A DNA stretch of 26,463 nt from CAIKLP01 sp039798705 (GCA_039798705.1 JBDKFN010000019.1:1-26463), one strand, 5' to 3'. Counted from the stretch's first letter, positions 8,434 through 16,564 are shown. A program made the numbers and translations. Notes: generated from the letters alone by a model not told the origin.

Positions 8434-9231
8434 ATGAAAAAAATCCTATTTGCAATCGTAGCCAGCGCAATGGTAATGGTTGCTTGTAACAAAATGCAAA
8501 TGCCATTTGAGCAAAGCATCAGCGTTACCGATTTGTCAAAAAATGTAAGCAGTTATGTTGCTGAAAATTATCCAGATGCCGCTATTGCAGAAGCAGTAGT
8601 AGTAAACGATGATCAAAATGTAACAGTTGTTATTTTAAATACAGAAGAGCAATTGGCTTTCAACGAAGCTGGTGCTTTTTTAGGTAATGGTTTAAATTAC
8701 CGTGGTGGTAATGGTGGCGGACGTGGTGGAAACCATGGTGGTGGCAATAACCATGGTGGTGGTCCAGGACACGGTCCAGGCCCAGGACATGGCCCAGGTC
8801 ACGGTCCAGGCGGATGCCATGGTGGTATTGATTCTACTACTTTAGATTCTTTATTACCAGGTGCGCAAGCATACATCGATTCTAACTTTGCAGGTTATAC
8901 TGTTATTGGAGCTAGAAGAGATACTACTTGCCAAAATGGTGCAGTAATTAATGTAATGATCGCTAACAATTCATTTGTTGGTCCAGTAAAAATTACTTTC
9001 GATTTAGCAGGTAATTTCTTAATGAGTTCGGTTCGTTTTGCTTATGCAAATGTTCCTCAATTAGTGAAAGATTATATCGCTAATAACTATGCAGGTTACA
9101 ATGTTAGAAAGAAAGCGGAGCAAAGTACATTGGCCAACGCAACCGTTCAATACAATGTATTTGTAGCAGATTCTGTTAACAGATACTTGGTAACTGTTAA
9201 AGACGATGGTACTTTAGTTTGTGTAAAATAA
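8434..9231 (+). CDS. PepSY-like lipoprotein with Gly/His/Pro-rich linker
   Basis: The 265-residue protein has a lipoprotein signal ending in VMVAC (acylated Cys18). Three similar PepSY-like units follow, at about residues 30-85, 138-198 and 206-265. Each begins with a helix of the type VxxYIxxNYxGY and continues into two strands (compare SSYVAENYPDA, QAYIDSNFAGY and KDYIANNYAGY). Between units one and two, residues 91-131 form a Gly-rich linker with six histidines (101, 107, 113, 119, 123, 129), Cys128 and GHGPG repeats, so metal binding is plausible. PepSY-like (DUF2874) proteins in Bacteroidota are periplasmic or surface proteins of unknown role. The gene is flanked by a 119-base gap upstream and a strong terminator downstream, so it is probably monocistronic. 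Confidence 0.85.
   Translation: MKKILFAIVASAMVMVACNKMQMPFEQSISVTDLSKNVSSYVAENYPDAAIAEAVVVNDDQNVTVVILNTEEQLAFNEAGAFLGNGLNYRGGNGGGRGGNHGGGNNHGGGPGHGPGPGHGPGHGPGGCHGGIDSTTLDSLLPGAQAYIDSNFAGYTVIGARRDTTCQNGAVINVMIANNSFVGPVKITFDLAGNFLMSSVRFAYANVPQLVKDYIANNYAGYNVRKKAEQSTLANATVQYNVFVADSVNRYLVTVKDDGTLVCVK
8767..8811 (+). repeat. In-frame repeat encoding GHGPG-type units
   Basis: Near-identical GGTCCAGG/GGCCCAGG units alternate with CAC/CAT codons and encode residues 112-126 of the PepSY-like lipoprotein. Synonymous third-base changes (GGT/GGC, CAC/CAT) break exact identity, suggesting selection on the peptide rather than recent slippage alone. Confidence 0.7.
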
Positions 9232-9251
9232 TTGCAAAATCAATATTTATC

Positions 9252-9286
9252 AAAAGGCGGCCCAAGCAATTAGGCCGCCTTTTTTT
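9252..9286 (+). terminator. Rho-independent terminator after the PepSY-like gene
   Basis: AAAAGGCGGCC at 9252-9262 pairs perfectly with GGCCGCCTTTT at 9273-9283 across a ten-base loop, followed by a T run to 9286. The seven G-C pairs make it the strongest hairpin in the window. It separates the lipoprotein gene from the sugar locus. Confidence 0.92.
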
Positions 9287-9301
9287 ATAAAGCATATTTG
9301 C

Positions 9302-9333
9302 ATTGTATATTTAGGCCTAAAGCCCTATATTTA
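9302..9333 (+). promoter_or_regulatory. Candidate promoter of rmlA
   Basis: ATTG at 9302-9305 and TATATTTA at 9326-9333 (one mismatch to TAnnTTTG) are separated by 20 bases. The start site would be near 9340, a short leader before the ATG at 9354. The palindrome TAGGCCTA (9312-9319) lies in the spacer, and AAGCC (9320-9324) with GGCTT (9335-9339) flanks the -7 element as an inverted repeat that could serve as an operator. Confidence 0.35.
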
Positions 9334-9353
9334 TGGCTTAATTAGATCTCTTG

Positions 9354-10208
9354 ATGAAAGGAATAATTTTAGCTGGAGGGTCTGGAACCCGTTTACACCC
9401 ATTGACGCTTGCCATGAGCAAGCAAATGATGCCCGTGTACGATAAACCCATGATTTATTATCCGCTATCTTGCTTAATGATGGCAGGAATAAAAGATATT
9501 TTAATCATTTCTACCCCACACGATTTACCTCATTTTCAAAAACTATTGGGCGACGGTAAAAATTTAGGTTGCCGTTTCGAATACCAAGTTCAAGAACAAC
9601 CCAACGGTTTAGCACAAGCCTTTGTAATTGGTGCCGATTTTATTGGCCAAGATAAAGTAGCTTTAATTTTGGGAGACAATATATTTTTCGGTTCTGGTTT
9701 AGCAGAGTTATTACAAAGTAATAACAACCCCGACGGTGGCGTTGTGTATGCTTACCACGTTAGCGACCCCGAGCGTTATGGTGTAGTAGAATTTGACGAA
9801 AATAAAAAAGCCATTTCTATTGAAGAAAAACCTGCGCAACCAAAATCAAATTATGCAGTACCGGGTTTATATTTTTACGATAACTCAGTAGTTGAAATTG
9901 CAAAAAATATTGCACCCAGTGCACGTGGCGAATACGAAATTACCGATGTAAATAAAGTGTATTTACAACAAGGTAAATTAAAAGTAAGTATTTTAAATAG
10001 GGGAACCGCTTGGTTAGATACCGGCACCTTTGCATCGCTAATGCAAGCTGGGCAGTTTGTACAAGTAATTGAAGAAAGACAAAACTTAAAAATTGGTTGT
10101 ATAGAAGAAGTGGCTTACCGCATGGGATATATTAACAAAGCGCAATTGCACGAAATTGCAAAGCCTTTAGCGAAGAGTGGTTACGGAGAATATTTAATGA
10201 AACTCTAA
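9354..10208 (+). CDS. rmlA: Glucose-1-phosphate thymidylyltransferase RmlA
   Basis: The enzyme joins dTTP and glucose-1-phosphate to give dTDP-glucose, the entry to dTDP-L-rhamnose and other dTDP-deoxysugars. The nucleotide-binding GGSGTRL motif is at residues 8-14, the SKQMMPVYDKPMIYYPLS block at 22-39, and the metal-site LGDN at 106-109 with Asp108. The C-terminal RGTAWLDTGTF motif is also present. I chose the ATG at 9354 (284 residues, normal for short-form RmlA) over an in-frame TTG three bases earlier. No rmlB, rmlC or rmlD lies in the window, so the dTDP-glucose pathway is incomplete here. It opens the polysaccharide locus after a strong terminator. Confidence 0.95.
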   Translation: MKGIILAGGSGTRLHPLTLAMSKQMMPVYDKPMIYYPLSCLMMAGIKDILIISTPHDLPHFQKLLGDGKNLGCRFEYQVQEQPNGLAQAFVIGADFIGQDKVALILGDNIFFGSGLAELLQSNNNPDGGVVYAYHVSDPERYGVVEFDENKKAISIEEKPAQPKSNYAVPGLYFYDNSVVEIAKNIAPSARGEYEITDVNKVYLQQGKLKVSILNRGTAWLDTGTFASLMQAGQFVQVIEERQNLKIGCIEEVAYRMGYINKAQLHEIAKPLAKSGYGEYLMKL

Positions 10209-10297
10209 ACACAAAAATCAAAACAAAAACAACCAAAATTGCAACAATAAAACGCAATACAAATAACAACGTAACAAAATAATAAAAAATAATATAG

Positions 10298-11275
10298 ATG
10301 AAATATTTAGGAGAACAATTAGCAACTTTTAACAAGCAGATGGAATATGCAATGGCTAACTACCAATCGCATGGAAAGAAAATAGGACAGTTTAAAAATA
10401 TTGTTATTTCTGGATTGGGTGGTTCGGGCATAACTGGAAAAATTATCAAGAGTTATTATTTAGATAAAATTGACATTCCAGTAGAAACGGTGAGCGATTA
10501 CCAATTACCAAAATTTGTAAACGCCGACACTTTGGTTATACTTTGTTCTTATTCGGGCAATACCGAAGAAACATTAAGTGCTTACCACGATGCAAAAGCG
10601 AAAGGTGCATATTGCCTAACCGTTTCGGTTGGTGGTAAAATGGCCGACTTGGCTGCAGCCGATGGTTTAATTACTTACCGTGCTGAAGGTGGTTACCAAC
10701 CACGTGTCGCTTTTGGTTACCCTGTCACTTATTTGTTTTTAATTTTTGCTGAATTATTATCACAAGACATTCAGTCTGAATTAAAAGAAGTAATTGAGCA
10801 CGTTGGTAATGTAGAGCAATTCAAAAGCACTTCCTTAGCCGTACGTAATTTTTTCAAAGCAAACATCAAAAATAAATATGTAATTGTGGCTTCACCAGAT
10901 ATGGAAGCAGTGGCTATTCGTTTTGCACAACAAGTACAAGAGAATGCAAAGTTAGAAGCCTTTGTAGTAGTGATACCAGAAGCCAACCACAATGTAATTG
11001 AAACCTATTACGAACAGTGGGCAAGTAATTATATTTTCTTGAACTCTGGTGCCAACCCACGCATCAATTACCGTTTCTCGTTTATTAAAGAATTATTAGA
11101 AAAATACAATAGCCCAGTTTTCGAAATGCCATTGGGTAACAGAAGCATTTCGCATTTAATTGAAATGGTATTTTTATTAGACTGGGTGTCTATTCAAATT
11201 GCAGATGAAATTTCGGCGGTGTCTAATCAAATTAAAAACATCATCGATTTAAAAGAATTTTTAAGCAGTAAATAA
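10298..11275 (+). CDS. Bifunctional phosphoglucose/phosphomannose isomerase
   Basis: The 325-residue protein has two SIS folds. The first carries ISGLGGSGITGK (about 37-48) and the sugar-phosphate loop CSYSGNTEET (about 85-94). The second ends in the PGI/PMI C-terminal region with the PEANHNVIE motif near residue 227. This fits the bifunctional PGI/PMI family first described in archaea and common in Bacteroidota, which interconverts fructose-6-phosphate with glucose-6- and mannose-6-phosphate. Directly upstream of gmd, it probably supplies mannose-6-phosphate for GDP-mannose. The mannose-1-phosphate guanylyltransferase and phosphomannomutase are not in view. The 89-base gap before it is A/C-rich and almost free of G, and I see no -7 element there. 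Confidence 0.85.
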   Translation: MKYLGEQLATFNKQMEYAMANYQSHGKKIGQFKNIVISGLGGSGITGKIIKSYYLDKIDIPVETVSDYQLPKFVNADTLVILCSYSGNTEETLSAYHDAKAKGAYCLTVSVGGKMADLAAADGLITYRAEGGYQPRVAFGYPVTYLFLIFAELLSQDIQSELKEVIEHVGNVEQFKSTSLAVRNFFKANIKNKYVIVASPDMEAVAIRFAQQVQENAKLEAFVVVIPEANHNVIETYYEQWASNYIFLNSGANPRINYRFSFIKELLEKYNSPVFEMPLGNRSISHLIEMVFLLDWVSIQIADEISAVSNQIKNIIDLKEFLSSK

Positions 11276-11286
11276 AATAATTAAGC

Positions 11287-12423
11287 ATGAAAGTAGCTTT
11301 AATTACTGGTGTTACAGGGCAAGACGGCGCTTATTTAGCAGAGTTTTTGTTGAAAAAAGGATACATGGTTCACGGTGTTAAAAGAAGAAGTTCTTTGTTC
11401 AATACCGACCGCATCGACCATTTATACCAAGACCAACACGAGTCGCATGTAAATTTTAAATTACATTACGGCGACTTGACCGACTCTACCAATTTAATTC
11501 GCATTGTGCAGGAAACACAGCCCGATGAAATTTACAATTTAGCAGCCATGAGCCATGTGAAAGTAAGTTTCGATACGCCAGAATATACTGCGAATGCCGA
11601 CGGTGTGGGTACACTGCGATTATTAGAAGCGGTGCGCATTTTAGGCTTAACGAAAAAAACAAAATTATACCAAGCTTCTACTTCCGAATTATATGGTTTG
11701 GTACAAGCTGTACCTCAATCAGAGACTACTCCCTTTTATCCACGCTCCCCTTATGCTGTGGCTAAAATGTATGCTTATTGGATTACGGTTAATTACCGCG
11801 AGGCTTATGGCATGTATGCTTGCAATGGAATTTTGTTTAATCATGAAAGCCCTGTGCGTGGCGAAACTTTTGTTACACGTAAAATTACCCGTGCAGCTGC
11901 AAAAATTGCCATGGGTTTACAAGATAAAATTTATTTAGGTAACCTCGATGCCCGCAGAGATTGGGGTCATGCAAAAGATTATGTAGAGGCCATGTATTTA
12001 ATTTTGCAACAAGAAAAACCCGAAGACTTTGTCATTGCAACGGGTATAACAACTACCGTGCGCGACTTTGTTAAAATGAGTTTTGCAGAATTAGGTATTG
12101 AATTAGAATTTTCTGGCAAAGACACAGCCGAAAGAGGCGTGGTGATTGACGTAGATAAAAATAAAATGTTGTCTTTGGGTTTAAACCCCGACGACATTAA
12201 GTTTGGCCAAACCGTAGTGTTAGTTGACGAAAAATATTTCCGCCCAACCGAAGTGGATTTATTAATTGGCGACCCTACCAAAGCAAACACAAAATTAAAT
12301 TGGAAACCAAAATACGATTTACCTGCATTGGTAAAAGACATGGTGGTAAGCGATTTAAATTTAATGAAGAAAGAGCAATACTTAAAAGCAGGTGGTTTTA
12401 AAACCAATAATTATTTTGAATAA
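11287..12423 (+). CDS. gmd: GDP-mannose 4,6-dehydratase
   Basis: The enzyme converts GDP-D-mannose to GDP-4-keto-6-deoxy-D-mannose, the precursor of GDP-L-fucose, GDP-D-rhamnose and GDP-perosamine. It is an extended SDR protein: NADP-binding GVTGQDG at residues 8-14, the RRSS NADP-phosphate site at 33-36, catalytic Thr132 and Glu134 in ASTSELYG, and Tyr156 with Lys160 in YAVAK. The SPVRGETFVTRKITRA motif is characteristic. Its 378 residues are the usual length. It starts 11 bases after the isomerase and is followed at 6 bases by the nucleotide-sugar dehydrogenase. No fcl/wcaG, rmd or per gene follows within the window, so which product is made cannot be told. Confidence 0.96.
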   Translation: MKVALITGVTGQDGAYLAEFLLKKGYMVHGVKRRSSLFNTDRIDHLYQDQHESHVNFKLHYGDLTDSTNLIRIVQETQPDEIYNLAAMSHVKVSFDTPEYTANADGVGTLRLLEAVRILGLTKKTKLYQASTSELYGLVQAVPQSETTPFYPRSPYAVAKMYAYWITVNYREAYGMYACNGILFNHESPVRGETFVTRKITRAAAKIAMGLQDKIYLGNLDARRDWGHAKDYVEAMYLILQQEKPEDFVIATGITTTVRDFVKMSFAELGIELEFSGKDTAERGVVIDVDKNKMLSLGLNPDDIKFGQTVVLVDEKYFRPTEVDLLIGDPTKANTKLNWKPKYDLPALVKDMVVSDLNLMKKEQYLKAGGFKTNNYFE

Positions 12424-12429
12424 TTTACA

Positions 12430-13695
12430 ATGAAAATAGCCATCATAGGTTTAGGTTATGTGGGTTTGCCACTCGCTATTGAGTTCGGTAAAAAATATCC
12501 AGTATTGGGTTTCGATATCGATGCTACTAGGGTAGCCGAATTAAATAAAGGCGAAGACCGCACACTCGAAGCAGATTTAGCAGGAATGCAAATTGCCATG
12601 AAAGGTAATGCCAACAGTGGTTTGGCCTTCTCTTCTAATACCGAAGATTTAAAAGCTTGCAACATTTTTATTGTTACTGTACCTACGCCTATTGATCATT
12701 TTAAAAAACCCGACTTAACACCTTTGTTAAAAGCAAGTGAAATGTTGGGCAAGGCTTTAAAAAAAGGAGATATCGTTATTTACGAATCAACGGTTTACCC
12801 GGGTTGTACCGAAGAAGATTGCGTACCTGTTTTAGAAAAAACCAGTGGATTAATTTTCAACCAAGATTTTTTCTGTGGTTATTCCCCAGAGCGCATCAAC
12901 CCAGGTGATAAAATCAATACGCTTACTAAAATTAAAAAAGTAACATCTGGTTCTACGCCAGCCATTGCAAAGCAAGTAGATGAGTTGTATCAAAGTATCA
13001 TCACTGCAGGCACACATTTAGCGCCTAGTATTAAAGTAGCCGAAGCCAGCAAAGCCATTGAAAATGCGCAACGCGACGTAAACATTTCTTTTGTTAACGA
13101 ATTGGCTTTAATTTTCGATAAAATTGGAATAGATACACATGATGTATTGGCTGCTGCCGGAACCAAATGGAATTTTTTAAAATACCAACCCGGTTTAGTA
13201 GGCGGACATTGTATTGGAGTAGACCCTTATTATTTAGCACATAAAGCAGAAAGCTTGGGTTACCATCCGCAAGTTATTTTGTCTGGCCGCAGGGTAAACG
13301 ATACCATGGGTATGTTTGTCGCTAACAAAGTGGTGAAGTTGATGATTGGCAAAGGCATTCCAATTAAAGGAGCTAAAGCTTTGGTATTGGGTGTAACCTT
13401 TAAAGAAAATTGCCCCGATATTCGTAATTCAAAAGTAATTGATATTGTGCATGAGTTACATCAATTTGGTTTGCAAGTAGATGTGTACGATCCACATGCC
13501 GATGCTGCTGCTGTAAAAGCAGAATATAAAATAGATTTAATTCAAAAAATAGAACAAGGCTACGATGCAGTCATACTGGCTGTTTCACACCAAGAGTTTA
13601 AAAATATTCCATACCAAAATATACTTCAAAAAACCAGTGTCTTATTTGACACCAAAGCATTCATCGATCGTAATTTAGTAGACGGCCGATTATAA
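12430..13695 (+). CDS. tviB: UDP-N-acetyl-hexosamine 6-dehydrogenase (TviB/WbpO/WbpA type)
   Basis: The enzyme oxidises C6 of a UDP-HexNAc to the uronic acid with two NAD+. The NAD-binding GLGYVGLP motif is at residues 7-14, the STVYPG segment at 120-125, and the catalytic Cys261 lies in GGHCIGVDPYY. The FKENCPDIRNSKV motif begins the UDP-binding C-terminal domain near residue 325. The sequence looks like the TviB/VipA branch. Because the genes for the next three steps of the WbpA-B-E-D route follow, the likely substrate is UDP-GlcNAc and the product UDP-GlcNAcA, but UDP-GalNAc cannot be excluded. It starts 6 bases after gmd and precedes the acetyltransferase by 11 bases. Confidence 0.9.
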   Translation: MKIAIIGLGYVGLPLAIEFGKKYPVLGFDIDATRVAELNKGEDRTLEADLAGMQIAMKGNANSGLAFSSNTEDLKACNIFIVTVPTPIDHFKKPDLTPLLKASEMLGKALKKGDIVIYESTVYPGCTEEDCVPVLEKTSGLIFNQDFFCGYSPERINPGDKINTLTKIKKVTSGSTPAIAKQVDELYQSIITAGTHLAPSIKVAEASKAIENAQRDVNISFVNELALIFDKIGIDTHDVLAAAGTKWNFLKYQPGLVGGHCIGVDPYYLAHKAESLGYHPQVILSGRRVNDTMGMFVANKVVKLMIGKGIPIKGAKALVLGVTFKENCPDIRNSKVIDIVHELHQFGLQVDVYDPHADAAAVKAEYKIDLIQKIEQGYDAVILAVSHQEFKNIPYQNILQKTSVLFDTKAFIDRNLVDGRL

Positions 13696-13706
13696 AAATA
13701 AAATCC

Positions 13707-14279
13707 ATGAATTATTTTGTACATGCATCTGCCATAATTGATGAACCAGCGCACATTGGCGAGGGTACAAAAATTTGGCATTTTTCGCATGTAATGGCTG
13801 GTGCAAAAATTGGCAACAATTGTAACCTAGGGCAAAATGTTTTTGTTGCCGCTACGGTGCAAATGGGCAATGGTGTTAAAGTGCAAAACAATGTTTCGCT
13901 TTACGATGGTTTACAAATTGCCGATGAAGTTTTCATTGGTCCATCGGTAGTGTTTACGAATGTCATTAATCCGCGTGCAGCAATTGTTCGCCAAAACGAA
14001 TATTTACCTACGCACATTGGAAAAGGAGCGAGCATTGGTGCCAATGCCACTATAGTTTGCGGCAACGAAATTGGTGCTTATGCTTTTATTGGTGCAGCAG
14101 CTGTGGTGACCAAAGCCGTGCCTGCTTATGCTTTGGTGGTTGGCAATGCTGCTAAACAAGTCGGTTGGGTATCGGAATATGGACACCGTTTACATTTCGA
14201 TGCGGCTGGTTTAGCCATTTGTCAAGAAAGTAATCAGCAATATCAATTGCAAAATAATGTCGTAAGCAGAATTGCTTAA
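13707..14279 (+). CDS. wbpD: UDP-3-amino-sugar uronate N-acetyltransferase, WbpD/WlbB-like
   Basis: The 190-residue protein is a left-handed beta-helix acyltransferase. Imperfect hexapeptide repeats run from about residue 8 to 150, for example AIIDEPAHIGEGTKIW, AKIGNNCNLGQNVFV and ASIGANATIVCGNEIG. The FTNVINPRA segment near residue 83 and the IWHFSHV start are features of WbpD/WlbB, which acetylate the 3-amino group of UDP-GlcNAc3NA using acetyl-CoA. The predicted product is UDP-2,3-diacetamido-2,3-dideoxy-D-glucuronic acid. The gene converges with the aminotransferase gene: the two stop codons share the palindrome TTAA at 14276-14279. Confidence 0.9.
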   Translation: MNYFVHASAIIDEPAHIGEGTKIWHFSHVMAGAKIGNNCNLGQNVFVAATVQMGNGVKVQNNVSLYDGLQIADEVFIGPSVVFTNVINPRAAIVRQNEYLPTHIGKGASIGANATIVCGNEIGAYAFIGAAAVVTKAVPAYALVVGNAAKQVGWVSEYGHRLHFDAAGLAICQESNQQYQLQNNVVSRIA

Positions 14280-15418
14280 GCAGTAATCCCCGCAAAAAAA
14301 TCTTTAATTTTTTCAATCACGAAATCCACTTCTGCATCTGTTAAAGTTGCGTGAATAGGAATCGATAAAACTTCTTTGCATAATTGTTCGGCTACAGGGA
14401 ATGTTCCTTTCGGAAATTCCAAACTCAGGTATGCTATTTGCAAATGAATAGGTGTAGGGTAATATACCATGCTATCAATACCTGCATCGGCTAAATATTT
14501 TTTCAATTCGTTGCGGTGCTTGCTAATGCGTATAGTATATTGATGAAATACATGTGTGCTTTTTGTATCTCTAAATGGAATCGAAAGCCCTGTAATATTT
14601 GCTAAACCTGCATCGTAGCGTGCAGCAATGGATTGTTTACGAGCAATGCTTTGTGGTAAATATTTTAATTGAACATTTAAAATGGCTGCTTGTAAAGTAT
14701 CTAAACGCGAATTTACACCAATGCGTTCGTGTAAGTATTTTTCTTTTTGCCCGTGGTTGGCAATCATTTTTAATTCGCTTGCTAATTTTTCGTCTTGACA
14801 AAAAATTGCACCACCATCGCCAAATGCGCCTAAGTTTTTAGTTGGGAAAAAAGAAGTACAGCCGATGGTACCCATGCAACCGGCTTGCAACATTTTGCCA
14901 TTGGAAAAAGTATATTGCGAGCCAATGGCTTGGGCCGCATCTTCAATAATAAATAAGTTATGTTTATTAGCCAAAGCCATAATCGCTTCCATATTGGCGC
15001 ATTGCCCAAATAAATGCACAGGTAGCAAAGCCTTTGTTTTAGGGCCGATGGCTGCTTCCACAGCTGCAACATCAATATTAAAAGTATCTGGGCAGACATC
15101 CACAAAAACAGGTGTTAATTTTAATAAAGCAATTACTTCTGCCGTTGCAGTATAAGTAAAAGCAGGTAAAATAATTTCATCACCGGCTTGTAAATTCAAA
15201 GCCATCATGGCTATTTGTAAAGCATCGGTTCCGTTGCCGCAAGTAATTATATTTTTAGCGCCAGTAAATTCCGCTAAAGCCAAATTAAATTCGCCGAGCG
15301 CTTTTCCGTTAATATAATCTGCACTATTTAAAGTAGCAGCTATAACCGCATCAAATTCAGTTTGGTGTAGCTTATAAACCGCGGCTAAATCAATAAAATT
15401 TATTTTATTTTCCGGCAT
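14276..15418 (-). CDS. wbpE: DegT/DnrJ/EryC1 aminotransferase, WbpE/WlbC-like
   Basis: This PLP-dependent sugar aminotransferase is predicted to put an amino group on C3 of the 3-keto intermediate made by the neighbouring oxidoreductase. The PLP-binding Lys194 lies in SFFPTKNLGAFGDGG, Asp160 in IEDAAQA binds the pyridine nitrogen, and GNGTDAL (61-67) binds the cofactor phosphate. The N-terminal INFIDL and the length of 380 residues fit the WbpE/WlbC group. It overlaps the upstream oxidoreductase gene by 14 bases, so the two form a coupled pair on the - strand. The start codon ATG at 15416-15418 (reverse) gives MPENKINFID, a normal N-terminus for the family. The end overlaps the + strand acetyltransferase gene by 4 bases. 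Confidence 0.92.
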   Translation of the reverse strand: MPENKINFIDLAAVYKLHQTEFDAVIAATLNSADYINGKALGEFNLALAEFTGAKNIITCGNGTDALQIAMMALNLQAGDEIILPAFTYTATAEVIALLKLTPVFVDVCPDTFNIDVAAVEAAIGPKTKALLPVHLFGQCANMEAIMALANKHNLFIIEDAAQAIGSQYTFSNGKMLQAGCMGTIGCTSFFPTKNLGAFGDGGAIFCQDEKLASELKMIANHGQKEKYLHERIGVNSRLDTLQAAILNVQLKYLPQSIARKQSIAARYDAGLANITGLSIPFRDTKSTHVFHQYTIRISKHRNELKKYLADAGIDSMVYYPTPIHLQIAYLSLEFPKGTFPVAEQLCKEVLSIPIHATLTDAEVDFVIEKIKDFFAGITA

Positions 15419-16427
15419 CGTACATTTTATTAATAGTAGAAACTACTTTACTTCCTTCTGCTGCGGTGCTGCCTAAATTTTCGCCACCGTTTAAAACGCG
15501 TACTACATTTTCAATTACTAAATTATGGTTTTGTGCCGATCCGCTGTAAGCCCCGTAATTATTACCTGCTGCGGTTTCGGCCAAATTTGGCATGGTATAG
15601 TTTTTTATGCTGCAATGTTCTACTTTATTCATGTATTGTCCGCCAATTTTTACCGAACCATGTTCGGCCAATATGGTCATGCTGCTGCATAAATTTTCTT
15701 GTGCAACTGCAGTCGAAAAATTCAATAAACCCATGCCGCCATTTTCAAATTCAAAACGAATAAAACCCGAATCGTCAAATTCGGTTAAGCCGGTGTGGTT
15801 AAAATTTTTAAAAACGGCGTCAATATTTTTGATGTCACCAAACAACCAAATCATCATGTCGATGAAATGTGAAAATTGTGTAAACAAGGTGCCGCCATCT
15901 AAATCTTTTTTTCCATGCCAAGCGTTGGGTGTATAATATCTTTCGTCGCGGTTCCAATAACAATCGAGTTGCATTAAAAATAATTCGCCCATTATTTTCG
16001 AATCAATTACTTCTTTAATCCAAACCGCAGGTGGCGAATACCTATTTTGCATTACGGTAAAAATTTGTAAATTCTTTGCTGCTGCTTTAGCCATTAATGC
16101 ATCGCAATCTGCTTCTTGTAAAGCCATGGGTTTTTCAATGACCACATGCATGTCCGCATTTAAGGCAGCCAAAGCATGTTTGGCATGTAAGCCGTTGGGC
16201 GTACAAACATTTAATACTTGGGCTTGCAAACCCGAAGCTAAAAACTCTTCAAAATTGTAAAAATGAGGAATGCCTGTAGCTAAATTGCCTAAATCCAACG
16301 ATTCGGGGCTTAAGCAGTCTATATAAGCCACCAAATGAGCACCTTTTTGGCGCAAAACCATTTCGGCATGGCGCTTACCAATGTGCCCAAGGCCTATAAT
16401 TACAAAACCAATTTCAGCTGTCTCCAT
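15405..16427 (-). CDS. wbpB: Gfo/Idh/MocA oxidoreductase, WbpB/WlbA-like
   Basis: This NAD-dependent dehydrogenase is predicted to oxidise C3 of UDP-GlcNAcA to the 3-keto sugar. The Rossmann motif VIIGLGHIGKRHA is at about residues 9-21, and the Gfo/Idh/MocA EKP motif lies in VVIEKPMAL near residue 96. The catalytic segment LDGGTLFTQFSHFIDMMIWL, near 180, contains the His used in WlbA/WbpB-type enzymes. At 340 residues it is slightly longer than WbpB. In the known pathway this enzyme works with WbpE, which recycles its cofactor through 2-oxoglutarate, and the 14-base overlap of the two genes fits that partnership. It is the first gene of the - strand pair, divergent from the regulator at 16601. 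Confidence 0.9.
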   Translation of the reverse strand: METAEIGFVIIGLGHIGKRHAEMVLRQKGAHLVAYIDCLSPESLDLGNLATGIPHFYNFEEFLASGLQAQVLNVCTPNGLHAKHALAALNADMHVVIEKPMALQEADCDALMAKAAAKNLQIFTVMQNRYSPPAVWIKEVIDSKIMGELFLMQLDCYWNRDERYYTPNAWHGKKDLDGGTLFTQFSHFIDMMIWLFGDIKNIDAVFKNFNHTGLTEFDDSGFIRFEFENGGMGLLNFSTAVAQENLCSSMTILAEHGSVKIGGQYMNKVEHCSIKNYTMPNLAETAAGNNYGAYSGSAQNHNLVIENVVRVLNGGENLGSTAAEGSKVVSTINKMYDAGK

Positions 16428-16434
16428 GCAATTG

Positions 16435-16467
16435 CAAAAATATTTGCGGAATTAACGCAGCTATAAA
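16435..16467 (-). promoter_or_regulatory. Candidate promoter of the wbpB-wbpE pair
   Basis: On the - strand, bases 16442 down to 16435 read TATTTTTG, a perfect -7 element, and TTTA at 16467-16464 is a weak -33 element with a 21-base spacer. The start site would fall only a few bases before the ATG at 16427, so the message would be almost leaderless. Confidence 0.35.
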
Positions 16468-16564
16468 GGTAAAAGATATAATTGAATAGAAAAATAAGCG
16501 TTTTTAGCTTATTTGGTATAGGTTTTCCTAAAAAAGAGTAGTATTTTTACCCGATATTTCTAAA

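Noticed and set aside
8700..8825. Short tandem repeats that at first resemble a repeat array or CRISPR
   Set aside because: The repeats are in frame inside a lipoprotein gene, encode Gly/His/Pro units, have no unique spacers of constant length and no cas genes nearby.
11979..12407. A 142-codon open frame on the - strand inside gmd
   Set aside because: It lies fully antisense to a convincing gmd gene, has Ser/Thr/Phe-rich shadow composition and no recognisable domain.
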